From assembly GCA_027483885.1 (NCBI GenBank), contig JAIXTO010000160.1:1-39544 (forward strand): a stretch of 39,544 bases of DNA. Direction: 5' to 3'. Shown in pieces: positions 1 through 7,405 of this stretch. The position numbers and the translations under genes are program-made. The notes beneath the pieces were generated by a model, which saw only the letters and a program-made list of their open reading frames with translations, was not told the DNA's origin and searched no databases. The number at the start of each line of letters is the position of its first letter. Position 1 is the stretch's first letter. The DNA is from Rhizobiaceae bacterium. Lineage in GTDB: Bacteria; Pseudomonadota; Alphaproteobacteria; Rhizobiales; Rhizobiaceae.

Positions 1-381
1 CGCATCGGCGTCACTGCTTCTGTTGAAGCGGCGCAGGATTGCGCGCAGTCTGGCGACAATCTCGGCCGGCGTGCAGGGCTTGGCCACATAGTCATCGGCG
101 CCGAGGTTCAGCCCCATGATCCGGTCGATGTTCTCGCCGCGCGCAGACAGCATGAGAACGGGGATGTCGCTTGTCTTGCGGATCCTTTGCAGCACGTCCA
201 CGCCGTTGAGGCGTGGCATCATGACGTCAAGCACGACAATTTCGTAAAAATTCGACGTCGCCTCGACAAGGCCCACCCGGGGATCGTCGACGGCCTTCGC
301 CTCGAACCCTTCTTCCTCAAGGTATTCCACAAGCAGTCCGGTCAGCTCCCGGTCGTCGTCTATCAGAAGCACTTTCGTCAT
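1..381 (-). CDS. CpxR-like response regulator, N-terminal receiver domain (partial)
   Basis: The first 127 residues of a two-component response regulator; the DNA-binding part lies beyond the left edge. The receiver domain is complete: acidic cluster D8-D10 after a hydrophobic strand, phospho-acceptor D52 in VVLDVMMP, the switch residue in LSAR at about 79, and K101 in the VAKP motif. The opening IDDDRELTGLL and the sequence around LGADDY resemble E. coli CpxR, so an OmpR/PhoB-type winged helix is expected next; this is inferred. The chosen ATG (379-381) has only a weak AGG upstream. In-frame ATGs exist at 417 and slightly further up, so the N-terminus could be 12 or more residues longer. A sensor kinase would be expected downstream, outside the window. 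Confidence 0.9.
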   Translation of the reverse strand, partial: MTKVLLIDDDRELTGLLVEYLEEEGFEAKAVDDPRVGLVEATSNFYEIVVLDVMMPRLNGVDVLQRIRKTSDIPVLMLSARGENIDRIMGLNLGADDYVAKPCTPAEIVARLRAILRRFNRSSDADA

Positions 382-535
382 GGTTTTACCTGTGGGCGTC
401 GGAGCCGTGTCATTCATCGCCAGCGTCATCTTCCAGCCTCTCACGCCTATTGGCAATCGCGATCAGGATTTGCCGGCATCGCAGGGGCGCTTGCTGCCAA
501 CCGTTTCGGCTGACTTTCGGGCACGCTCATCTCAT

Positions 536-1792
536 TCATTCGGTCTTTCCCGGCTCCGGCATCCTGGCCACCGCGGTTTGCGTGGCGTCCAAGGCCGGCC
601 CTGAAAACATGGGACGGGTTTTCCAGGCGCTGCCAGCCTCCATCTCGGCAGCTCCGAGATTGAACACCGCCCTCATATAGTCGGTGCCGAAGGGATCGCT
701 CGTGTCGTAGGGAACAACGGCATCGATGGCGGCGACGTGAAATGCCGTATGGGTCCGCTGTGAAAATCCATAGAGTGCCTGAAGGGCGCTGCGCGTCTGC
801 GACTTCACCAGCGTCGCATAGGCACGCGAGATGACCGACAGCGTTCTGTCCTGCATCATCGCGAATTCCGGAATGAGGGCATTGTTGATGATCACATAGA
901 TGTGGGAACCTGGACCCGTCGGGATCTTGGCAGGCATTGCCCCACTGATCATCAGACTATCCGGCACGGCAAGAAACTGAGACGCGGTTCCGCCGTCAGA
1001 GTGCATTTCCTTGATCGGTTTGCCGTTCGCCTCCGCGTCGATCATGACGGCAGGATAGACCCCGGGAATGCTGGCGGACGCGATCAGGACGCTGCGAAAA
1101 AGCCGCAGCGCATCCGGTCTGCCGCTATCGGCGATTGCCCCCATGTTCCAGACCACGGCGCGCTGGGAATCAAGGTTCGTCGTCAGGACGAGCAAACGAC
1201 GACCTTTCCGGTGTTCGGCCGCGATCGCTGCCAGCATTGCCGGGGTTACATTCTCCTCGACCATGTGTCGCAGCGGTTCGGCCCTGGCCATGCTTTGGCC
1301 GAGCAGCCCCGCCGGCAGGGGCCGCAATTGCATCAGCGAGCGTGCAACGCCGCTGGTATAGAGGGCGACGAGCCGGTCATCGTACTGGGGTCCGAGGAAA
1401 GCAAAGGGCGCAATGAGCGCCCCGGTGCTGACGCCCGTCACCATGTCGAAGGAAGGGCGCGTGCCCTTCTTCGTCCAGGAGGACAGAACCCCGACGCCAA
1501 ATGCGCCGCCCGCCCCTCCGCCGGATATGACAAGAAAATTCTTCTCCGGTCCCGTCGTCAGAGGCGTCCAGGAATTCACGTTCTTTGGCAGCATCGGCGC
1601 ATCAAGATACATGCGCAGAGAGGAAAATCCCGGCACCACCGCAACGGCTGCTTCAGCACTGGTATAACTTTGCCGCGTCGTATCGGCGCATCCTGCAAGC
1701 GCTGCGATGACGGCAATCCCTGCTGCCGCCATGCGCACCCGAGACTTTTGGGCTGGAAAGGACACCATGCGACCTATCTGTTCGTTCGCCAC
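536..1792 (-). CDS. Patatin-like phospholipase, predicted lipoprotein
   Basis: A 418-residue patatin-family serine hydrolase, expected to cleave acyl esters of (phospho)lipids with a Ser-Asp dyad. Visible motifs are the oxyanion-hole glycine run GGGAGGAFG (91-99), the nucleophile motif GVSTG (120-124, Ser122) and the DGG motif (266-268, Asp266). The N-terminus has basic residues, then a hydrophobic stretch ending in ALAGC (31-35), a lipobox, so the protein is probably lipid-anchored in the cell envelope. The start used is a GTG about 9 nt after a purine-rich AAGGGGG tract; ATG codons at residues 9 and 21 are alternatives that keep the lipobox. It stands alone, upstream of and co-oriented with the response regulator. 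Substrate unknown. Confidence 0.87.
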   Translation of the reverse strand: MANEQIGRMVSFPAQKSRVRMAAAGIAVIAALAGCADTTRQSYTSAEAAVAVVPGFSSLRMYLDAPMLPKNVNSWTPLTTGPEKNFLVISGGGAGGAFGVGVLSSWTKKGTRPSFDMVTGVSTGALIAPFAFLGPQYDDRLVALYTSGVARSLMQLRPLPAGLLGQSMARAEPLRHMVEENVTPAMLAAIAAEHRKGRRLLVLTTNLDSQRAVVWNMGAIADSGRPDALRLFRSVLIASASIPGVYPAVMIDAEANGKPIKEMHSDGGTASQFLAVPDSLMISGAMPAKIPTGPGSHIYVIINNALIPEFAMMQDRTLSVISRAYATLVKSQTRSALQALYGFSQRTHTAFHVAAIDAVVPYDTSDPFGTDYMRAVFNLGAAEMEAGSAWKTRPMFSGPALDATQTAVARMPEPGKTE

Positions 1793-1992
1793 ATTAGTTA
1801 GCCCCCCCTTCGTTAAGCAGTGTCAGCCCAACGTAAAGTTTTGTAATGGCGTGCAGCGACCGACAAGGCTGGAGGAGATCGGACAGATGCCGCCGGATCA
1901 GGGGAGTGTCCGAGAAGACGCATACACGCGGCTTTTGCGCATTTTGAAGCCGTATTGACTTGCCGTCTCTCTGGATCGTGTCGTGCCGGTAA

Positions 1993-2172
1993 CAAAGACC
2001 GCCGGCCAGCATCCACTGGTCGGTCAATGCGCTGAGCGGCATGGTGCTTCTGCTGGGCGCAGATTATCTGACGCAGACTATGCCGTTCCAGCTTTACCTG
2101 CCCATCGGGCTCACCACAGGGCTTCTCGGCGGCATCTATCTTGTCTGGCTTCTCAGCCGGGAGCGCGCGTGA
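1993..2172 (+). pseudogene. Remnant of a FecCD-type siderophore ABC permease (C-terminus)
   Basis: Within the 520-base gap between the patatin and LysR genes, an open frame after an in-frame TAA (1990-1992) reads as the last membrane segments of a FecCD permease. From about 2020 it encodes VNALSGMVLLLGADYLTQ, then LPIGLTTGLLGGIYLVWLL, ending at TGA 2170-2172. This matches the family C-terminus ('LLLADLLARTL...ELPVGIVTALIGAPFFLWLL'). Nothing upstream codes for the rest of the protein. The stop overlaps an ATG (TGATG) that opens a short frame to 2276 starting MSGGNPPLRLHAADKL, possibly the decayed start of the partner ATPase. I infer the scar of a deleted iron-transport operon. No other gene is seen in 1793-2313. 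Confidence 0.6.
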
Positions 2173-2313
2173 TGTCAGGGGGCAATCCGCCGTTGCGGCT
2201 CCATGCCGCGGACAAGCTAGAAGAACGGCGAGATCATCAAAGGTTGCGCAGGAGACCGCGCGTCCCCGGCAGTTGAACCAAATCGTTTGCACTTGCCCAA
2301 GATCTCGTCCGGT

Positions 2314-3219
2314 TCAAAGGAGGGCCCTTGAGGATATCCCCGACCGTAACCATCGGTGCGCGGGGTCCTCATCCAGATAACGGGGCCACACCATCACTTC
2401 CGTCAGCGGCTGCATGTCAAAGGGTGCGGCAAACAGCTTGACGGGGAAACGCCGCGCCATCTCTTCAGCCATGCGCCGATGCATCGTCACGATCCTTTGC
2501 GTGCCGACGACAAGAAGCGGCGCGACACTGAACTGGTCGATGGTGCATTCGACCCGGCGCTGGCGGCCATAGCGGGGCAGGAACCACTCCTCGAAGGCGA
2601 GGCTTGCCTCGTTACCGAGCCGGATCGAGATATGGCCACGGTCCAGGTATTGATCCATCGTCAGCTCGTGCATCGAGGCAGATGCCTTGGCACACATCAT
2701 GCAGACATGTTCGTCGCGCAACACCACCATCTGCGGATGTTGAAGCCGGCTTGCATATTGTTCGGGAATGATGAGGAGGTCGATCGAGCCTCGCTCGAAG
2801 GCTTCGAGGACATCAATCGGCGTCCGGCGGATATCGAGACGCAACCCCGGTGCCGTGGATGCCAGATCCCTGACAACCTCGGCCAGCAGCACATCAAGCA
2901 TATAATCCGAGGCGGCAACCGAAAAGTTGCGCGCGATGGCAGACGGTTCAAAGACAGGACGAATGGCAATCGCCGAGCGCGCGCGCATAAGCGCATCCCG
3001 CACCGGCCCGACAAGTCCTTGCGCCAGGGGCGTCAGCTCCATCCGCCGCCCCACCTGCACCAGAAGACTGTCGCCGAAATAATCCCGCAGCCGCGCCAGA
3101 GCCGCGCTCGTTGCCGATTGCCCGATATGCAGACGCTCGCTGGCCCGCGTCACATTCCGCTCTTCCAGGAGGACATCGAGCACCACAAGAAGGTTCAGGT
3201 CAAATCGATCGAGCCGCAT
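2314..3219 (-). CDS. LysR-family transcriptional regulator, NodD-like
   Basis: A 301-residue LysR-type regulator. The N-terminal winged helix-turn-helix (about 1-65) begins MRLDRFDLNLLVVLDVLL and includes ERNVTRASERLHIGQSATS, close to the NodD/PcaQ branch; the rest is the effector-binding domain. The start at 3219 was preferred over ATGs further up because GGAGG lies 9 nt upstream of it. The gene is divergent from the MFS/carotenoid-oxygenase operon starting at 3416, so that operon is the obvious target. A T-N11-A inverted repeat at 3238-3252 lies just upstream of the regulator, consistent with autoregulation. The inducer is unknown; an aromatic pathway intermediate is plausible. Confidence 0.9.
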   Translation of the reverse strand: MRLDRFDLNLLVVLDVLLEERNVTRASERLHIGQSATSAALARLRDYFGDSLLVQVGRRMELTPLAQGLVGPVRDALMRARSAIAIRPVFEPSAIARNFSVAASDYMLDVLLAEVVRDLASTAPGLRLDIRRTPIDVLEAFERGSIDLLIIPEQYASRLQHPQMVVLRDEHVCMMCAKASASMHELTMDQYLDRGHISIRLGNEASLAFEEWFLPRYGRQRRVECTIDQFSVAPLLVVGTQRIVTMHRRMAEEMARRFPVKLFAAPFDMQPLTEVMVWPRYLDEDPAHRWLRSGISSRALL

Positions 3220-3237
3220 AACGCCCATCCTCCAGGT

Positions 3238-3252
3238 ATCGATGCTATCGAT
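3238..3252. promoter_or_regulatory. Candidate LysR-box (ATCGAT-GCT-ATCGAT)
   Basis: A perfect 15-bp inverted repeat, ATCGAT-GCT-ATCGAT, that fits the LysR-type T-N11-A rule (T at its second and A at its fourteenth base). It lies 19 bp upstream of the NodD-like regulator start and about 165 bp upstream of the divergent MFS gene. The position suggests autorepression plus control of the divergent operon. ATCGAT is common in such genomes, so chance is possible. Confidence 0.45.
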
Positions 3253-3351
3253 GCCAATCACAAATACAATCTGTTTCCTCGCTTATTTGACAAAGGCTAA
3301 CTTTGTGTCTGTCCGCGACCGGCGGGAGGAGAAGCCGGGCGGGACAGGTGC

Positions 3352-3386
3352 TGCCGGATTGCGTGACAAGAAGACGCGATCCGGCA
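3352..3386 (+). promoter_or_regulatory. Strong hairpin in the leader of the MFS/oxygenase operon
   Basis: TGCCGGAT-T-GCGT and ACGC-G-ATCCGGCA form a 13-bp stem (one T-G wobble) around a 9-nt loop. It ends 18 nt before the GGGAGG ribosome binding site (3405-3410) of the MFS gene. There is no U-run, so it is not an ordinary terminator. It could be an operator palindrome, an attenuator part or an mRNA-stabilising stem. Confidence 0.45.
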
Positions 3387-3415
3387 TGGGCACGATGGGA
3401 TAACGGGAGGTATCA

Positions 3416-4603
3416 ATGACAAGACCGAACACGACAAGCAGCTCAGTCACCCTGAGCATCTGCCACATGGCAGGGATGATCGACCTTGCGGCCCTGCCGC
3501 TCTGGATCGGCGCCCTGATGAATTTCTACGGGCTGACCGCGCCGCAGGCAGGCGTGGTGGTGACCACATTCCTTGCGGCAGTCGTCGCGGCAAGCGTCAT
3601 CTTTGCACCGATGTTCAACCGCCTGCCACATCGCGCCTTCGTGGCTGGCGGGTTTGCAATCTCGGCCTGCGCATTTTTCACGTGCTCTCTTCTCCACGCG
3701 CCCGCCGGCAGCGTCTATCCCTTCATTCTTCTTCATGCCGTGGCAGGTCTGGGCGCCGGAGCGGCGTTATCGGTCACGCATGGCGCGATCGGCCGCACGG
3801 CAAACCCGCACCGGCTGTTCGGTATCGTCAACATCGCCATGGGCGCGCTGGCCATTGTCATGTTTGCAACCGTGCCGGCTCTCATTGCGCAGTTCGGCGG
3901 CCAGCTGCTGTTTTGGGCCATGGCCGCCACGATGGCGCTTGCAAGCCTTGTTGCGCTGATGTGCTTCCCCGCAAGCCGGACCGACCCCCGCGAAACCGCA
4001 CGGCAGGCGGCAGGCCAGGCGCATGCCCCCATGCCCCGGGCCGCCTGGCTGACGATCGTGGTCATCGTCTGTCTGGCGCTCAACCAGGCAACCGTTTTTT
4101 CCTTCGTCGAGCGCATCGGCGTCGTCAGGGATTTTGGCCTCGACAAGGTGCAGCTGATCCTCGTCGTGATGGGCTTCGTCAACCTGGCGCCCGGGCTTCT
4201 TGCCGCACTCCTGCAAAAGCGACTGTCGCCGATTGCCGTCGGCATCGCCGGCCCCATCCTGCAGGCAGGCCTCGCTCTGACCCTGACAGGCTCGTCAAGC
4301 TTTGCCTCTTATGCGGTGCCGGCGGTGTTCTATGTGTCGCTCGTCATCTTTACGCACACGTTCCTCTTCGGGCTTCTCGCCCGGGTCGACACCACCGGTC
4401 GGGCCGTTGCCGCCACGCCTGCCATGATGATGTTCGGCTCGGCCATTGGCCCGGCGCTTGGCGGCCTCATCGCCTCCACCATCGGTTACCACGGCCTTGG
4501 CTGGTCGACAGCAGTCTTCGCCACGGTCGCCGTCCTCGCCATGCTGCTGGTGCGCAGGGAACTTGCCCGCGCGCCCGAGACAACCGCTCTCGCCACCGCG
4601 TGA
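3416..4603 (+). CDS. Major facilitator superfamily (MFS) transporter
   Basis: A 395-residue hydrophobic protein with about 12 predicted membrane spans in two halves. The central loop (around FPASRTDPRETARQAAG) is polar and charged. The layout fits an MFS permease of the arabinose-efflux/aromatic-transporter kind. The ATG at 3416 is preceded by GGGAGG at 5 nt. It is the first gene of a rightward operon that continues with a carotenoid-oxygenase-family enzyme 34 nt downstream, so it most likely moves that enzyme's substrate or product. Direction of transport cannot be told from sequence. The operon is divergent from a LysR regulator and has a strong leader hairpin. Confidence 0.85.
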   Translation: MTRPNTTSSSVTLSICHMAGMIDLAALPLWIGALMNFYGLTAPQAGVVVTTFLAAVVAASVIFAPMFNRLPHRAFVAGGFAISACAFFTCSLLHAPAGSVYPFILLHAVAGLGAGAALSVTHGAIGRTANPHRLFGIVNIAMGALAIVMFATVPALIAQFGGQLLFWAMAATMALASLVALMCFPASRTDPRETARQAAGQAHAPMPRAAWLTIVVIVCLALNQATVFSFVERIGVVRDFGLDKVQLILVVMGFVNLAPGLLAALLQKRLSPIAVGIAGPILQAGLALTLTGSSSFASYAVPAVFYVSLVIFTHTFLFGLLARVDTTGRAVAATPAMMMFGSAIGPALGGLIASTIGYHGLGWSTAVFATVAVLAMLLVRRELARAPETTALATA

Positions 4604-4637
4604 CATTCAGCTCCCAGACAACACAAAGGAGATCATC

Positions 4638-6125
4638 ATGAACCAGCACGTCAATCTGCCCCCGGGCCTTCAGTTTCCCGACGACGTCGTCTTCAACGGT
4701 TATGCCGCGCCGGTGCGCATCGAGGGCGAGGTGCATGATCTCGAAGTGATCGGCCGCATCCCGCCGGAACTCGAGGGCATGTATATCCGCAACAGCGCCG
4801 ACCATGCCTACCCGCCGCTGCACGGCAAGGACATCTTCCTCAACGGCGACGGCATGGTGCATTCCGTTCGCATCCAGAACGGTCACGCCGACCTCACCAT
4901 GCGTTACGTGCGCACCCGCAAGTTCCAACTGGAGCGGTCGGCCCGGCGCGCAATGTTCGGCACCTATCGCAACCCTTTCACCAATAGTCCGGAAGTTGCC
5001 GGCGAAGATGCCAACACGGCCAATACCTCCGTGCTCTGGCACCACGGCAAGCTTTATGCGCTGAAAGAATCCGGCCGCCCCTACGAACTCGACCCCAACG
5101 ATCTTTCAACGCGTGGCGAAGTGGATTTCGGTGGCCAGCTGAAAAGCCGCACCTTCACCGCGCATCCGAAGGTCGATCCGCTGACCGGCGAATGCGTGGC
5201 TTTTGCCTATAATTGCGAGGGTGTGGCCAGCGACGAGATCGAAGTCTACACCATCGACCGGGAAGGCCAGTTCACCCGCACCGAACGCTTCAAGGCGCCC
5301 TATTGCTCGATGGTCCACGACTTCCTCGTGTCGCGCAATTTCATCGCCTTCGTCATCTGCCCCATGGTGTGCGAATGGGACCGGGTGAAAAAGGGCGAAT
5401 CCTACTGGCACTGGGACAGTCACAAGGACACCTATATCGCGGTTATCCCGCGCAAGGAGGGTGTCTCCGCCCTCCGCTGGTACACGGCGCCCAAGATCGC
5501 CATGCAGACGCATACCTTCAATGCCTGGGATGATGGCAACCGGCTGGTGCTCGATCATTTCGTCAATGAATCCGGCTGGCTCAGCCAGTTTCCGGATATC
5601 CATAACCCCGATGCGCATGAACTTCCGCCGTTCGGGGAACGCTGGATCGTCGATCTCTCGACGCGCAGCGGCGATGTGACGGTTGAGCGTTTCATCAACC
5701 ATATCGGCGAGATGCCGGTGGTCGATCCGCGCTTTTCCATGCGCCGCACCCGTCACTTCTGGTTCGGCACCAACCATCCGGCGCGCTGGCCGATGCTGCC
5801 GCCCGGCCCGAAAGGCCCTCCCTTCACCTGCCTCGGTCATTTCGATGAAGAGACCGGCAAGATCGACCTGTTCTATGCGGGTCCGGATGCCTCGCCGGAA
5901 GAGCCTTGTTTCGTGCCCCGCAGCCCCGATGCGGAAGAGGGCGACGGCTGGCTGATGACCATGGTTGGCCGCCGTGCCGAAAACCGCACCGACCTTGTCA
6001 TTCTCGATGCCCGCAACATTGCGCAAGGGCCGGTCGCGATCCTGAAATTCCCGAGCCGCGTCCACGAAGGTTTCCATGGCATCTGGGTGCCGGGCAGCGC
6101 CCTCGGCTCCGACCGTGGTTTCTGA
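4638..6125 (+). CDS. Carotenoid-cleavage oxygenase / lignostilbene dioxygenase family protein
   Basis: A 495-residue enzyme of the non-heme Fe(II) carotenoid/stilbene cleavage dioxygenase family, which splits a C=C bond with O2 to give two carbonyl products. The four iron-ligand histidines of the seven-bladed propeller are visible: H176 (TAHPK), H227 (MVHDF), H292 (THTFNAWDDG) and H480 (GFHGIW). The GFHGIW ending and the length are like bacterial lignostilbene dioxygenases and isoeugenol monooxygenase rather than plant carotenoid enzymes. The start at 4638 follows AAAGGAG. Neighbours include an extradiol dioxygenase, a flavin monooxygenase and Tct uptake genes, so a phenylpropanoid or stilbene-type aromatic substrate is more likely than a carotenoid. 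That substrate is inferred. Confidence 0.9.
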   Translation: MNQHVNLPPGLQFPDDVVFNGYAAPVRIEGEVHDLEVIGRIPPELEGMYIRNSADHAYPPLHGKDIFLNGDGMVHSVRIQNGHADLTMRYVRTRKFQLERSARRAMFGTYRNPFTNSPEVAGEDANTANTSVLWHHGKLYALKESGRPYELDPNDLSTRGEVDFGGQLKSRTFTAHPKVDPLTGECVAFAYNCEGVASDEIEVYTIDREGQFTRTERFKAPYCSMVHDFLVSRNFIAFVICPMVCEWDRVKKGESYWHWDSHKDTYIAVIPRKEGVSALRWYTAPKIAMQTHTFNAWDDGNRLVLDHFVNESGWLSQFPDIHNPDAHELPPFGERWIVDLSTRSGDVTVERFINHIGEMPVVDPRFSMRRTRHFWFGTNHPARWPMLPPGPKGPPFTCLGHFDEETGKIDLFYAGPDASPEEPCFVPRSPDAEEGDGWLMTMVGRRAENRTDLVILDARNIAQGPVAILKFPSRVHEGFHGIWVPGSALGSDRGF

Positions 6126-6139
6126 AAACTGTAAAAACC

Positions 6140-6168
6140 GCCCCGGCATGCCAACCGCGTGCCGGGGC
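6140..6168 (+). repeat. GC-rich hairpin between oxygenase and GST genes
   Basis: GCCCCGGCA and TGCCGGGGC make a 9-bp stem around an 11-nt loop, starting 14 nt after the oxygenase stop and ending 23 nt before the GST start. No T-tract follows. It may set relative mRNA levels within the operon or act as a weak terminator. Confidence 0.4.
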
Positions 6169-6191
6169 CTTCGGATGATCGGGAGGATAAG

Positions 6192-6851
6192 ATGATCACA
6201 CTTTACGGCTCGCTGCATTCGCGGGCAAACCGTTGCGCCTGGATGCTGCGGGAACTCGACGTGCCGTTTCAGCACGAACCCACCAATTTCCAGGATGGCA
6301 GCACGCGCGCGGCAGAATTCCTGGCGCTCAACCCGAACGGTCGGGTGCCTGTCCTCGATGACGACGGTTTCCTGCTGTTCGAATCCCTTGCCATCAATCT
6401 CTATCTGGCAAGAAAGCATGGCGGCCCCTTGGGCCCTGCCGACCTGCGGGAAGAGGCCTTGATGATCCAGTGGTCGCTCTGGGTCGAAAACGAGGTGGAA
6501 AAGCCGCTGCTTCTGGCGGCTGCCAACGAGGCGCTTTTTGCGGCCGACAAGCGCTCGAGCGAAGAGCGGGACATGGCACTGGCAAAGCTCAGCCGCCCGT
6601 GGACGGTGCTGGACAAGCATCTTGCGAAGCAGCCTTTCCTTGTTGGTGGACGCTTCACGGTGGCAGACCTCAACATCGCATCCGTCATGACGCTCGTGCC
6701 GATCGCCGGCATTGACCTTACAGCGCTTCCAAATCTCAACGCGTGGCTGACATGCTGCCTCGATCGGCCAAAGGCGACCGAATGGAACAGCGTCTCCTTC
6801 TCCATCCCTCGCCCTCCGACGCCCCTTGGCATGCTCTCCATGTTCGTCTGA
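6192..6851 (+). CDS. Glutathione S-transferase family protein
   Basis: A 219-residue GST. The N-terminal thioredoxin-like domain begins MITLYGSLHSRANR, with a candidate catalytic Ser at 10, the cis-proline motif GRVPVL (Pro53) and the glutathione gamma-glutamyl-binding pair E64-S65 (FESLAINLYL). The C-terminal all-helical domain includes GGRFTVADLNIASV. The start at 6192 has GGGAGG 5 nt upstream; an earlier in-frame ATG (6159) lies in the preceding hairpin and is unlikely. In an aromatic operon, GSTs serve as ether-cleaving (LigE/F-type), isomerase (maleylpyruvate-type) or dehalogenating enzymes. Which applies cannot be decided here. Confidence 0.88.
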   Translation: MITLYGSLHSRANRCAWMLRELDVPFQHEPTNFQDGSTRAAEFLALNPNGRVPVLDDDGFLLFESLAINLYLARKHGGPLGPADLREEALMIQWSLWVENEVEKPLLLAAANEALFAADKRSSEERDMALAKLSRPWTVLDKHLAKQPFLVGGRFTVADLNIASVMTLVPIAGIDLTALPNLNAWLTCCLDRPKATEWNSVSFSIPRPPTPLGMLSMFV

Positions 6852-6880
6852 ACAAAGTCCCAAAAGGAAGGTTTTCCCGT

Positions 6881-7303
6881 ATGCTCACGCTTGCCGTTGC
6901 CACTGAAATCATCGACGAAGCGCTGGCCGAGGCGCGCAGGCGCAGCTTTGCACCCCTGGCCGTCGCGGTGCTGGATGCCGGCGGTCACCTCATTGCCTAC
7001 AAGCGGGAGGATGGAGCCGGCATCGTCCGCTTCGACATCGCCTTCGGCAAGGCCTGGGGCTCGCTCGGCATGGGTTTTGGTTCGCGCGAACTCAGCCAGC
7101 GGGCGGGCAAGAACCCCACTTTCATCACCACGCTGACCTCGATCAGCGGCGGACGGATGGTTCCCTCGCCGGGCGGCGTCCTGATCCTCAATGCCGATGG
7201 CCAAGTGCTCGGCGCCATCGGCATTTCCGGCGATATCGGTGACAATGACGAGATCGCAGCGCTTGCAGGCATCACAAAGGTTGGCCTCGTCCCCGCATCC
7301 TGA
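6881..7303 (+). CDS. GlcG/HbpS family protein
   Basis: A 140-residue single-domain protein of the GlcG/HbpS (DUF336) family. Visible hallmarks are PLAVAVLDAGGHLIAYKRED near the N-terminus, FGKAWGSLGMG in the middle, and the glycine-rich GAIGISGDIGDNDE close to the end. Family members bind heme or cobalamin-like ligands, or occur as small partners beside glycolate, diol and aromatic oxidation genes; their chemistry is often unknown. The ATG at 6881 has AAGGAAG about 10 nt upstream. It is last in the rightward operon, 29 nt after the GST. It ends at a strong hairpin facing the convergent tctA gene. Confidence 0.85.
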   Translation: MLTLAVATEIIDEALAEARRRSFAPLAVAVLDAGGHLIAYKREDGAGIVRFDIAFGKAWGSLGMGFGSRELSQRAGKNPTFITTLTSISGGRMVPSPGGVLILNADGQVLGAIGISGDIGDNDEIAALAGITKVGLVPAS

Positions 7304-7330
7304 CCCTCGCCTCCAGGGGCAGGATGTAAA

Positions 7331-7377
7331 GGAGCCCCCTGCGGGCGGCCGTGAACGGTACGGCCACGGGGGGCTCC
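7331..7377. terminator. Compound hairpin between converging operons
   Basis: GGAGCCCCC (7331-7339) pairs with GGGGGCTCC (7369-7377). Inside it a second stem GGCCGT/ACGGCC (7347-7352 with 7360-7365) closes a 7-nt loop. It lies between the stop of the GlcG gene and the stop of convergent tctA, the expected place for a bidirectional terminator. Neither flank has a strong T-run. Confidence 0.6.
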
Positions 7378-7405
7378 AGATTCCCGAGTTTCGATCGGGC
7401 TGGAC

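Noticed and set aside
1813..2292. A minus-strand frame upstream of the patatin gene
   Set aside because: No recognisable protein and no ribosome binding site; it is antisense to the FecCD remnant.
5106..6863. A 585-codon open frame on the minus strand across the oxygenase and GST genes
   Set aside because: Arg/His/Gly-rich translation without any family pattern; it is antisense to two well-recognised proteins in GC-rich DNA.
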